From contig CM039515.1 in NCBI GenBank assembly GCA_022432975.1, positions 21,098,923 to 21,162,922 of the forward strand: DNA of 64,000 nucleotides. Reading direction: 5' to 3'. Made by a program: the position numbers and the translations under genes. The first letter of the stretch is position 1. Each line of letters opens with the position of its first letter. The DNA is from Begonia masoniana (Eukaryota > Streptophyta > Magnoliopsida > Cucurbitales > Begoniaceae). Shown here piece after piece: positions 38,893 through 50,435 of the stretch. The notes beneath the pieces are model-generated. The model did no database searches. It was given only the letters and a program-made list of their open reading frames with translations, and was not told the DNA's origin.

Positions 38893-39290
38893 GATTAATT
38901 ACATAACATTTTTAAGACTAATCTTTAAAATATAATTTGATATATGATAATAGACCTTATTGATAACAGATCTCTATCTTATTGATTTCTTTGATATTAC
39001 CTTATTGATTTGAAGATAGCATCTTATTGCTTCTTTAACACTTTCAATGAAAGTCTGTGAATTACCCATATCAACACAACTCATCTCAAAGAAATTAATT
39101 TCCTAATACTTTATAACAATTCTTCAACATCACGTAATTGGGTGCAAAGCCTAATAGCCATCCACGGCCAAAATGGCAACAACCCCGACGTGAATCAAGA
39201 AGCTTCATTAGAAAGTATTAACAAACATAGTGTTAATATTGTACACAGAATTTCACAGAAAGTATCAAAGAAACGTATTGATGCAATCAA
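38893..39290. repeat. Viral leader sequence upstream of MP, left arm
   Basis: Non-coding, mirror of 39450-39843. Contains short repeats of the form cttattgat and ccacggccaaaatggcaaca. No tRNA-Met primer-binding site was found by eye. Confidence 0.6.
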
Positions 39291-39449
39291 CTCATCTTAT
39301 TGGTAAAACCAAATCATCGTATTGATAGAAACTAATTATCGTATTGGCTATTACATATCTCAAATTATATTAAAAAGATTCTTCTAAAAACTTTTATGTT
39401 TTTAATCACTCCATGAATTAACAATTGTTATCCTTTGAAATTGGAGTGA
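39291..39449. other. 159-bp non-palindromic spacer at the centre of the inverted repeat
   Basis: The arms stop pairing after ...gatgcaatca (39290) and before tgattgcatc (39450). The spacer is AT-rich and keeps the attgatag/attggc repeat style of the flanking leader, so it is probably viral leader present once. Confidence 0.8.
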
Positions 39450-39843
39450 TTGCATCAATACGTTTCTTTGATACTTTCTGTGAAATTCTGTGTACAATAT
39501 TAACACTATGTTTGTTAATAGTTTCTAATGAAGCTTCTTGATTCACGTCGGGGTTGTTGCCATTTTGGCCGTGGATGGCTGTTAGGCTTTGCACCCAATT
39601 ACGTGATGTTGAAGAATTGTTATAAAGTATTAGGAAATTAATCTCTTTGATATGGGTTGTGTTGATATGGGTAATTCACAGACTTTCATTGAAAGTGTTA
39701 AAGAAGCAATAAGATGTTATCTTCAAATCAATAAGGTAATATCAAAGAAATCAATAAGATAGAGATCTGTTATCAATAAGGTCTATTATCATATATCAAA
39801 TTATATTTTAAAGATTAGTCTTAAAAATGTTATGTAATTAATC

Positions 39844-40915
39844 ATGAATGAATTAACATTTGCTAAAATGAATTTTTCTGATATTTCAAATATATCCCAA
39901 AATCCTAAAAAAATGAACAAAGAATCGAAGTCTCTCAAAAATCTCAACTTAATAAATGGACAATTCCAGAAGTTGAAACAAAAGAAATTTACAAATTAGG
40001 AACATTTGAATTCCTTTTCAAAAATGCTATCAAAATATCTGAACAAACTCTTTGTTTAGATTCCACTGACAAAACTATAAAACTTCTTAGCATAAGAGAT
40101 ATCCAAAAATATTTCAAAAAATATAAATATATCCATGTTGGATTAATTCAAATAGTTTTTAAACCTTTAACATTACCAGGTTTAAATGCTAGCATTCTTG
40201 CAAATCTTAGAGATGCTCGAAATCTAAATTTCAAAAATTCTCTTATGGGAGTTATTCAAACTAGTCTTTGTCATGGACCAATATATTTTAATGTTTTCCT
40301 AAATCTTAATCTGTCTTTAACAAATCCCAATCTGTTTGAGGCTATTACCTTAAACATTCAAACACATGGTTATGATTTCCTTCCTGGATCAGAAACCATA
40401 GCAGTAATTTATCGAATTAATTACAAAGCCATGAATACTTTATGTCGAAATGCAATTATCAAAGAAATTCCTGGAAAAACTATGGTAATAGAAAGCAATC
40501 TATTATCTACAAATGTAGCAATCCCTCGTCTTATAGACTGAGAAGAAGTTACCTTTCCAAATTCATGGTCACTTCCAAATCTGATACTGCCTAAACCCAG
40601 TATCAATTCTCAAATTGATCAGATTATTCAAACTGAAGATGGAGATATTGAAATCAAATTTACCCTCGAATTGACCAAAAGAATTTCATTGTCTAGAAGC
40701 TTATCAGCAAGATCTAGTTTTTCTCCTTTTAGATCTCTAGATCCTTTTAGCTCAAGGCATTCAGTTTCTGGTCATTCAGTTTCTGGTCATTCCAAATTAG
40801 AGTCCCAATTACCAAACATTGAAGAACTTCATATTACCAAAGAACAAATTCCTCATGGAGTTTATTCCCAATCAAAACATCCTAAATTTGGTCAACAAGA
40901 TGATCAAAAGAAAAT
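39844..40915 (+). pseudogene. Caulimovirid movement protein, right arm
   Basis: Second copy of the 30K-type movement protein in the opposite orientation. Starts ATG 39844. Private lesions: a 1-base deletion near 39905 and an in-frame TGA near 40540. The C-terminal Ser-rich region is present to about 40911, then about 30 bp of unmatched sequence lead into reversed leader at about 40941. Confidence 0.82.
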
Positions 40916-40940
40916 TGGGGAAAGGATCGAAAGAAATAAA

Positions 40941-41150
40941 AGAGAAGAGAATATTAATATTAAACAAGGAAAATTTTACTTACAAGAGAGAGAGAGCGCA
41001 AGCACACTAGAGTTTTTCAAGAGAGAGAAGATAAACTCCAAAAAACTTGAGAAGAAATAAAACCTAAGGCTCCTTTATATAGAGGAGGAACTTACACACA
41101 AACAAATATTAAGTCATCATGGATGAAGATCTAGAACACTAAATACTAAC
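40941..41150 (-). promoter_or_regulatory. Caulimovirid-type promoter and leader, right arm
   Basis: Mirror of 37141-37341. TATATAAA on the - strand at 41080-41073, followed in that orientation by the CT-rich leader (complement of 40985-41000). It points left, toward the movement-protein copy at 39844-40915. Confidence 0.7.
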
Positions 41151-41253
41151 TAGTGGAGCTAGTGGATGTACTGTTTGGACAGCTAGTGGATGCACTATTT
41201 GGGTCCACTATTTTAGAAGTTGTCAGCTTTTTTGACTCCTTTGGATGTTTTGG

Positions 41254-43701
41254 TGTAATGCCCCGAGTTATCTGAACCCGGTTTGTCACACAAAGTCCGT
41301 ACCTAACTAAAATTTCATCCATATTTTTTTTAAAACTTGCAGCGGAAATAATTTGAAATATTAAGAAATAATCGGTCAAAAGAAATAGAAGTTTGAATCG
41401 TGAAAACACTTTAAAAGTTGCAGAAGTCAAACGCATCTGCCGATGAGTAAAGTCAACGGAAGAAGCAGAAAACAGAAAAAAAAAAGTAGAAGACTCCTGC
41501 CGATGACATCACCCGAATGAAAAACCAAAGACATCACTCGGTAGACTGTATCTACCGATGACGTCAGCCGGGTGATTTCTCTCATCCGATCGACTTAATT
41601 CTACATCCACCGATGACTAAGCGACGAAAGACTTCCTACATCATCCGATGGATTTAACAAACAACATCCACCGGTCACTAAACGACAAAAGACTTTTTAC
41701 ATCATCCGATAAGCTTAAAATACAACAAAACTATAACCCGACATCTACCGATAGACTTCATCTACCGATAGTGAATAGAACAACACTCTACCGATGACGT
41801 CAGCACGCATCTGCCGATGAGTTTACTGAGACATCATCCGATAGACAACATAACTATAACTCGACCTCTGCCGGTAGACTTCATCTACCGATAGAAAACA
41901 GAATCACATTTCATCTACTCCTTGGCTTACAAACACAACTCTAATCACAGAAAAGAATTTACCCACTTTACTGAAACCATTTAAAACATTACAAACCAAT
42001 ACATTACTAAAATCCAATGAGTACCAACATTAAATTCCGACAGAATACTTTTAACAGGAAAATCTCGAAAACGTAATCAAAACCTTTGAAATCGCTACTG
42101 TCATAAAAACTCAGCATACTTAAATCAAAACATTACCAACTAAACCTTCAAACTACAGACATCAGTTAAGCCGCCCCATCAGCTGCCAAATTGTTACAAA
42201 GATGCACTCCACAACCATCCTAGTCCTCGGCAGACTCAGTAAACACACCTGCTATCACTTCTTCACCTACATCACAAAACTCATCTATTAGCCTAACGCT
42301 AAGTAAGTAAAGCAATCAAGAAATGAAACAACAAAATATAAATTCATAATATGCAATTTCTACTTTCTCAACTCAGTTGTTCATGCTTCGTTTCTGTTCA
42401 GATCCCCCTGTGAAATTGGGAGTTTGATCAACTCTCCCAAAGTGCATACATCCCTGTCTCATTAAGGGGCGAATTAATTCCCTTAACAGTGAAACTGATT
42501 CCTCTGTTCAGATCCCCCTGTGAAATTGGGAGTTGGATCAACTCTCCCAAAGTGCATACATCCCTGTCTCATTAAGGGCGGATTAGTTCCCTTAACAGTG
42601 AAACTGATTCCTCTGTTCAGATCCCCCTGTGAAATTGGGAGTTGGATCAACTCTCCCAAAGTGCATACATCCCTGTCTCATTAAGGGGCGGATTAGTTCC
42701 CTTAACAGTGAAACTGATTCTCATGACTGTTTCAATATGTTCAATCCTTACCATGCCAATCATGCTTTCAGATTCATTTTCGTATGTTTTTAAAAAAAAC
42801 ATGATGCACAGAATACAAATACACACAAATAATCATAATCCTAACGTTTTGTGATGTAGGCCCGAAGGCACAAGCAAACTTCACTTACCTGGGCTCCTTA
42901 GCAATACCGTGTCTTCACTTGAATCCTTCCTCACCTAAACATTTCATAATTCAATGTTAAATGCATCCTGAATAACCTAAACTCAAAGCTGGTAAAATCC
43001 TAACTAAAGAAATCATTCATGGATACTAGTTCAAGCCTCTGAGTCTTATAGTCAAGCACCTAGTGTGCGTAGCTTAATCCTCACTGGCCCTGATGGCATT
43101 AGTGTACTAAAACTACCAGACTCATACAAATGTCAGATTCTTAATCCTAACATTAACAACACCTAGAATCATATCACCAATGCCATAAATCAGAAAACTC
43201 AATAATATTACCATCATTCTAACATTTGTCCGATTCTAAATCTCCAAGCACCAACCAATAATCATTCAGAAATCTAAGGAAGCTAGTTAGGAATCCTGTT
43301 CTTCGTGCATTCTCCGATTCAACACTAAACCCGAACTCCACTCACTCACAGCATTATCAAAAATACACACATTGCACTCTCTCCGCTATCTAGCCACTAA
43401 AATCTTCAAGAAAACGAAGAGAAAACTTACCTAGTTTGAGGAATGAAGATCGGAGAGGAAAATCGCCTGGAGCTCTGCTGAGCTTGAGCTGAAAACCGAG
43501 AGAGGAAAATGAGAGAACAGTGGCGGCTAAACCCAATTAAACCCTCCATTAAATACGTTATCCAAAATAATATCTCAAATTACCATCATGCCCTTGCTCA
43601 CTCCTTTATTAACCTAATCACTATTTCTTTCAATTTCATCCATAAAACATTCACTATAATTTGACAAAGTAAATTTGGTTTAAATGGAACCGGGTGTTAC
43701 A
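41254..43701 (-). mobile_element. Solo LTR, 2448 bp, in the right arm
   Basis: On the - strand TGTAACACCCGG...GGGGCATTACA, flanked by TTTGG (41249-41253 and 43702-43706). The empty site is in the left arm near 37030-37050 (tatccaaaacatccaaagg). Same family as 30791-33157: same ends, same gttcagataactcggg 3' end, triplicated unit and GATG(A)CGTCA/CATC(T)ACCGATAG arrays (41430-41900). Confidence 0.93.
42392..42723. repeat. Three tandem units of about 110 bp inside the right-arm LTR
   Basis: The marker gatccccctgtgaaattggg recurs at 42401, 42512 and 42620. It corresponds to the 97-bp triplication at 31481-31771 but with changed unit length. Confidence 0.93.
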
Positions 43702-43855
43702 TTTGGATATTGGACAGCTGGATTCCATTGCTTCCATTTGATAGCCTCATTATAACTGTAAGATCCTTTTGGCATTTTCTCCATCTCCCATAATTCATAT
43801 GGAGAAGGTGGTTTTTGAATAGATCTTTGATAAGGTTCCAAAATTCTTGAACCAG

Positions 43856-44343
43856 TCATTTGCGATTACCAACTGACTTTTGTAAGTTGACCCACAACTC
43901 ATAATCTTCAGGGGTCATTTGCTTTCTTCTGTCAAGATCAAATTTGTATTCTCCATAATCATATGGGCTTCTATTATTTTTCTTGGCCCATTTGTTTCTC
44001 TTTTTGCACCATTTTTTGTATTTTTTAATTCCTCGATTAACTCTTGCTTTGACTTCATCCAGAGCAACTTGATATGCTGGATGTCTTTGAAATGGTCTAG
44101 GTTGAAGAGGCCAAGGTCTCCACAACAGAATACAAGTCAAATGATCGATTGGAACATTATTCCTTTGATGATATTTGGAAATTGGGAAAGGTCTTCCCCA
44201 AGGAATTCGATAAGTCATAGCATCTGCTCTAGCTTGTTGGAGAACTGCAGCATCCCAGGGATTAAGCTGGTTTTGTTGATGATGATCTGCTTCAATTTGC
44301 ATATTTTCAATAATGGCGGCTTCTGCATCCCAATGAGCCATTA
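43856..44343 (-). CDS. Caulimovirid 3'-most small ORF, right arm (open)
   Basis: From the ATG overlapping the upstream stop (TAATG) at 44343 to the stop at 43856-43858; 161 codons, uninterrupted in this arm. Strongly basic middle, W-rich start. Unknown function. It is the only viral ORF in the window that is still open end to end, though it has no known promoter next to it. Confidence 0.6.
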
Positions 44344-45628
44344 GAGAATTTTCTTTTTTCCTTTTCGTAGAGAATGATTGTATTGGGAACAATCTATAAG
44401 AGAATTGAAAATATCCTCTTCTGTTGGAATAATATCTTCTGGATTTTGAGATTCGCCAGGTAAAACCTGAAATCGATTTGATCCTGAGAACATAGAAATA
44501 TCAGAATCTGAATTAGAAAAATCTTCTTCATCTGAATCATTTAAAGGAAACATCTGGTCTTTTATAGTCTCCAGCAATTTGATATGTCTTTCCTGTGCAG
44601 ATAATTCAGGAAATTGTAATTTGATATCTTTACGCATTTTTTGAACCATATTCAAAGATTCCTTCTTTGAATTATTGGAAATATATGTGGCTGCTTTTGC
44701 TTTGTTTGTCTTTATAGCAGCAATAATTTTGGAAAAACAAAGTTCCGTGTCATAACGGGACCACCATTTGACATAAAAGCTTCTTTGTAACTCAGGGATA
44801 CCCAAATGATCTGTATCCAGCTCAAGATTCCATTGCCAAATCCAATTAATCTGGAATTCGGTGAAGAACCAGAGAAGAGCTTTTCCTTTGAATAAAAATA
44901 TTTCATCCCTGAAATCAGGATGACAACCATGATTGGTACTGATCTTGGATCTTTTTTGGAAGAATATCAAATTCGGGAGAGTGGCTTTGCCACCAGTGTA
45001 GAAACCAATTTGGAAATTGATCTTTTGATTTGAGAATCTCTGGATTCATAGTAAAAAACCATGAATGATTTCTTTTTGGATTTTGATAAAGAAATACATG
45101 AGACCATGCCTGAATATAGTCCCAATAGTTGTAATTTTGCTCATTGTTCTTTGTAATTGTTTTCCTTAGATTGAAAACATTCAAGCCCCATTCTTGTGGA
45201 TGGATAACTCGGATAATGTAGCACTTTGAATGAGTCATTGTACTTTTGATATTTCCTTCATCAACATAATTATACTGAATTTGGACAGAATTTGTATCAA
45301 TTAGAATAGCTTCATAATAGAATCGAAGTTTTCCCTCTGTAATTAGATAATGCTGGCTTCCCATATATCTTTCTTTGAAAAACCAAGCGTCTTTTTGATT
45401 GAGAATAATATCTCTATTTGAAAGTGTGAGTATAGACTCAGCCACTGATTTTTTGATAAGTTGTGGTCCACTCTCAAGTAGGACCTCTTTGACAGTTTTC
45501 TTTGAAATATCATCTTTAGATGATGATGTTTCCCCTAAAGTGGGAAACTCTTTTTGAAATGAGGATTTGGAAATTTGACCACGACCTCTAGGACGGCCAC
45601 GTGGTCTACCCCTAACCGGGGTGAACAT
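44341..45628 (-). pseudogene. Caulimovirid accessory ORF, right arm
   Basis: ATG 45628 with the same RGRPRGRPRGRG start. Open for about 237 codons to near 44915, then a frameshift (near 44930), then open again to TAA at 44341-44343. It has fewer lesions than the left copy, which shows that the two arms decayed separately after duplication. Confidence 0.7.
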
Positions 45629-46995
45629 TCTGCAAAAATTCACACGTTAGAAAATCTAGTAAAGAATTATCACTACCTTTGATATATTCAATAGTAAAAT
45701 CGAAAACAGAAAGCTCTGCTTGCCATCTAGCAAAAATCTGTTTAGAAATTAGATGTTTAACATCTTTAGTTAAAATCTGTTTGGCAGAAGAACAATCTAC
45801 TCTTAAAACAAAATGTTTATTAAGTAAATCGTCTTGAAATTTGGTAATACATTTGACAATAGATAATTCCTCTTTTTTGACAGTAGAATAATTTTGTTGT
45901 ACAGGTTTCCATATACCAGAAGTAAATCTTACTAATTCTGATTTGGAATTAATTGGATTTCTTTGTTTGAGAATACCTCCATATCCTAATTCTGAGGCAT
46001 CAGTTTCGACAATTTTTTCTCATTCTGAGTTGGAAAGAAATAAACAAGGTAGGGTTTGAGCTTTTACCTTTATTTTTTGAACTGCTTCAGTACGTTGCTG
46101 AGTCCAGGGTTTAGGATTATTTTTCAATCTTTGATATAATAGAACAGTGTCCTGTGCTAAATTTGGATAGAAATCTCCTAAATAATTGAGACTTCCTAAA
46201 AATCTTTGAAGTTGTTTTTTGTCTGTAATTTCATCAGGAAATTTAGAAGCAAATTCAATACTTTTATTTATTAGAATAATAGTTCCTTGATAAACATTAT
46301 GACCAAGAAATCTAATTTCAGTTTGAAAAATTTTCATTTTTGCAGCAGATACAACTAAACCATTGATTTTCATTGCATCTTTAATGATTCGAAGATGTCT
46401 AAAATGTTGATCAATTGAATGAGAAAATACCAAAATATCGTCTATGTAGACGATACAGAATTTGGAATATTTGGAAAAAATATCATTCATGATATGTTGG
46501 AATTCAGAAGGTGCATTTTTTAGTCCAAATGGCATTACATTCCATTTGTAATGGCCAAAGGGGACTACAAAAGCAGTTTTGTAACGGTCTTCTTTGGCAA
46601 TTTGAATTTTCCAATAACCTGATTTGAGATCAAATTTGAAAAAAATTAGAGCAGATTGTAATATGTCTAATAAGTCTTTTTTATTTGGAATAGGATATTT
46701 TATCCATTTGAGAACATTATTCAAAGGTTTGTAATTGATAACAAGGCAAGGAACACCTCTTTCCTTTTTTGCACTTTGTTAACATAAAAAGCAGTACAAC
46801 TCCAAAGAGATTGACTAGGTTGGATTAGCTTTTTATCAAGTAAACTTTGAATTTCTTCCTGACATAATTTGAGATATTCCTGCTTCATTTGGCTTGGTCT
46901 AGCCTTAGTTGGAATAAGTTTCTCATCAAAATTTGGAATGTAGGGTAAAGAGACAATATGTCGTTTTCTTTCCCAGAAAGCATTTGGAATAATGT
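45588..46995 (-). pseudogene. Caulimovirid reverse transcriptase-RNase H, right arm
   Basis: Mirror copy of 33740-35147. The RT core is open from 46724 to 46020 (234 codons) with YIDD near 46445. It shares with the left arm the frameshift near 46745. A stop codon (TGA here, TAG in the left arm) sits at the same codon at about 46020. It joins the (TA)n tract at 46996. Not functional. Confidence 0.88.
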
Positions 46996-46996
46996 G

Positions 46997-47030
<34 letters not shown>
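46996..47030. repeat. (TA)n microsatellite at the host-virus junction, right arm
   Basis: Slightly interrupted TA repeat, mirror of 33692-33739 but shorter. Confidence 0.93.
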
Positions 47031-47660
47031 GCTTTTAATGACACGATCTTGAAAGAAAGACTAGATAGGATGGATGTACACGATAAGTTATCGCTTTTTT
47101 GGAGTAAAAATAAAGTTAAATCATTGAAGAATTAAATATAACTTCCCAAAAGTAGTTATGGTAAGGCCACTACCTAGGGAAATATTATGGTTTTGAGTAC
47201 TCAAGGGGTCTCGACTTCACACAAGGCACGAGTTCAACGTAATTATCATCAGAATAAGTGTTTCTCAAAACTAAATAGAATTATTTCACCTCGGCTTCAA
47301 TGAAACACAAAAATGACTAAAAAGGAAGATGATTAAAGAGAGTCAAGCCTTAAAAAGAAAGTAGAGAAAGAGATAAAATGAATAGAAGAATATGAAGTGT
47401 AAAACTTTTCCATGCTTCACCAAAATTCAGTTTTAGCTTGAATTTGAAATCATTTTATCGGTCGGTTCAGTTCTTTTTGGGGCAATAGTCAAATTCTTCT
47501 AGAATGAATTTCGCCCTGGGTTCTATGTATTTGGGCCTCTAGCAAGTTTTTTGGGCCTTTACTTGCCTCTTCCGGCCCATGCTATTTTGACCACAACTTC
47601 CTTAATCAAAGGTTGTCAATGTGTTTGATTTTGTTGGTAAGTCTAATGACACAATAAAGA

Positions 47661-48720
47661 ATTGTCGAGGTAATGGTGTGGTTGGGAAAATAGACACGGG
47701 ATTTAACAGCCCTTGGATGTGTGACAAAAACTATGGTATGAATGGATTTACTTTCACACACATAATGATGTAAGATATGACAACCTAATGCCCCATTTAT
47801 GTTACTTTTGATATTTTTCATGACATGTAATATTAATTAGTATAATTAATACACTAAATTATAAATAATTAAAATAAATCATTAATTACATCAATTATTC
47901 AGTACCTTTACACTTATTCATTATGTTCATTGTAACACTTAATGAAATTAGTCTAAACATGCTAAATAACAATAAAATTTTTAAAGATAAAACAAAAACT
48001 CTTACTCGTAATCTAATGTCAATCTTAGGCCATATGTGATTTCTAAACTTAATATTGTATCAATCGGGGCCAATCACTTCAATACACTGTGTCAATTCTA
48101 CAATCTTGGCAATGTATTCCAAAATCATAAACTCCTTACAAACTAAGTCATAATACACGCCAATCATATCCTATCTATGCATTCACATTTAGTAATTATC
48201 ACAAACACCACTTCATACTAGATCCATTTAGCATCCCCAATTGAGCAAACACGCCTCAAGAACTTCCATCATACTCTCATTATCTCCACAAAACAAACTA
48301 CAATAAAGTTAACACTTTACTTCATCAGTTTACCAATTTTATTTCATGTCTATCTTTACAAATTAAGATGTTGAGTTGATCGGTGGAAGAAATCAGTGAA
48401 GGAGGCTGGATTTCGCACCTTGCATTCGCAGAAAATCGACGTCGCGATAGACACTTGTTGAGCAAGCATCGACCAATGTTGGTGATCGAGCTGAGCAAGG
48501 GTCGATACCTCGACAAGTGTCAACCAATACAAACCAAGAATAATGTTTGCCTAAAACATAAAAAGTAATTGTTAGTGATTTTCTATACCTAACATGTAAC
48601 TACCATAATTAAAGAACCAAAAATTTAAATGAGAAGCATCGAAGCACCGAAAAAAGGGTTGGGAAAATTAGGTGGGAAACCAACCAAAATTTGTGGATGA
48701 AAATTTAGGAACTTCCCTAT
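47661..48720. other. Repeat-like intergenic sequence, no gene
   Basis: AT-rich, stops in all frames. A TGTAACACTT at 47931 might be the start of another LTR, but no matching end was found. Confidence 0.4.
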
Positions 48721-50160
48721 AAATTTAGAAGCTCGATGGTGAAGAAAAATATCAAAAGTCGTTCTCGTTCTGAAAACCAAAGAGAGTTTGAGAGGAAATA
48801 CTTAGCTCGTCGGAAAACACCACCTCCGACCACCGAAGTTTTCGGTGAAAAACCCTCCGCCGAGCGTCCCTCCAGCGAACTCTTCTCTGGCGAAACCCTC
48901 CTCGGCCGAACTTTTCTCCGGCCTTGCTCGGCGTTCGGCGCTCCCTCGGCCACGCCCTCTCCCTCTCGATCTCCCTCTCCCTTTCTCTTTGTTCTCTGCT
49001 CGCGCAGAGAAGAAGGGTTCAGTGTTTTTAAAACTGAACCGGTTTTTTTTAAAGTTTGAAATGAACCGGCCCAACCCAAAATCTGAACCGATTCTTTGCA
49101 GCCTAAACCGAACCAGACCAGAACAGTCCAAATCGAACCGACCCGGCACTGTTCATCTGATCCGAACCGAGCCAGCACTATTCATCTGACCCGAATCGAA
49201 CCGGTACTGTTCATCTGACCCGACCCGAACCGACATTATTCACCCGAACCAAATTTTCACCCGAATCAAACCGAACCGATCGAAGATTTAATCGGTAAGG
49301 AATTTCTACCTAAGTTGTTGTAAAATTTATGGATTAAAGTGGAAAAATAATATTAAAAATTTTATTTAGGTAGAAAAATTCTTGGAGGTTGTCGAAATCG
49401 ACCCGATTCGACCCACGATCACACGTAAGAAAATTCTGTCCAAACTCTGTCAACTTGGATTTATTTAAATATAAATTAATACCAAGATTTTAATTAAACA
49501 GGATATTATTGAAATATTGGATATTGGAAAAATCTCTATAAACCCTAACAGCTCGGAATCCAGGTAAGTATAAATACAACGTTTTATAACATTTTGGCTA
49601 CGGCCTAACATCACAAGATAGATATTATTTTCTTTATTACTGTTTTATTTTATTACACGTTTTTTTATGGTTGAGCACACATATTAGAATATTGACATAG
49701 AATTATTTAAAAAGATAAAATTGGTAGGACATTTGCATGTGTATGAAAATGATGGAATTGACGGCAAATACGTGATAGCAAGAGCTTGATCGTTAAAAGT
49801 AAAAGTTGACGAAGCCAGAAATGGCTAAGTCTTAAAAGTAAAAGTAAAAGTAAAAGTAAAAGTAAAAAAGGGCGAAACCAGAGATGGCTAAGTCTTAAAA
49901 GAAAGTTGACTTTCAACCAATATGTAACTGTTAACAATATTCGGTAAAAGTAAAAGTAAAAGTTTTGCAACTTGCACGTATTTCTAGTTTCTGAGATTAT
50001 TTCTCCTAGTTTTGTAAATTATGATGTAGGTGAATTTTTATTTAAGGAAGAAATAGCTGTGATTGAGAACCCTCCAGTGGCAAGCGAGCATACAGATGAA
50101 GAAAATATTATTGAATTCGAAGAAAAAGATTTAAATTAGTATGCTTAAATTTTCAAACGA
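48721..50160 (+). mobile_element. LTR-like debris (chromovirus-type), boundaries unknown
   Basis: A GC-rich block with gaaccgaaccgacc repeats (49030-49280), a phrase aatccaggtaagta...cggcctaacatcacaag (49558-49617) and gatgtaggtgaa (50022-50033). These occur in the same order as in the LTRs at 11143, 30791 and 60522. (AAAAGT)n runs occur at about 49836-49868 and 49945-49963. Open frames over the GC-rich block are not genes. Confidence 0.45.
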
Positions 50161-50435
50161 TATTAATGTTTTAATTCAGTTTAAGATTTGAATTATTATG
50201 TTGAACTTTATTATTATTTAAAGTTTCATAAATTGTGTTAATTATGCAATGGTTTCAAGATTTTGATAAATTGATTGTTTTAGATTTTGACAAAATTTAT
50301 TACAAAACTTCTGGGAAATTAAAGTTTTCAATTAATATTTGAATTTTCAAATTATGATTTGGCGCTCGATTTCAAATCAATTTGGGGAAAATTCTAGGGT
50401 TTCCAAAATTAGGGTTTGAAATTGAGGATTTTTAA

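Larger units (their letters stand above)
30690..39290. repeat. Left arm of a 17-kb inverted repeat
   Basis: Runs as the reverse complement of 39450 to about 47660. Landmarks pair as follows: aaaatcaaacacattgacaa (30718) with its complement near 47620; the (TA)n at 33692 with that at 46996; the viral TATA box at 37206 with 41073; and the MP start at 38892 with 39844. In stretches I compared by eye the arms differ at only a few bases per hundred. This arm contains a solo LTR (30791-33157) absent at the same place in the other arm. Confidence 0.93.
39450..47660. repeat. Right arm of the 17-kb inverted repeat
   Basis: Reverse complement of about 30690-39290. Carries its own solo LTR (41254-43701) absent from the left arm, and lacks about 440 bp of viral sequence present at 37341-37783. 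The outer end is near 47660, after which no match to the left flank is visible. Confidence 0.93.

Noticed and set aside
33740..46995. Possibility of an active, replication-competent viral copy
   Set aside because: Both arms lack the coat and protease region, carry frameshifts and stops in RT and MP, and are joined to reversed leader sequence.
48717..49189. 153-, 115-, 114- and 107-codon open frames on both strands
   Set aside because: They overlap in several frames over a GC-rich, repeat-containing LTR-like leader, have no recognisable family and mutually exclude each other.
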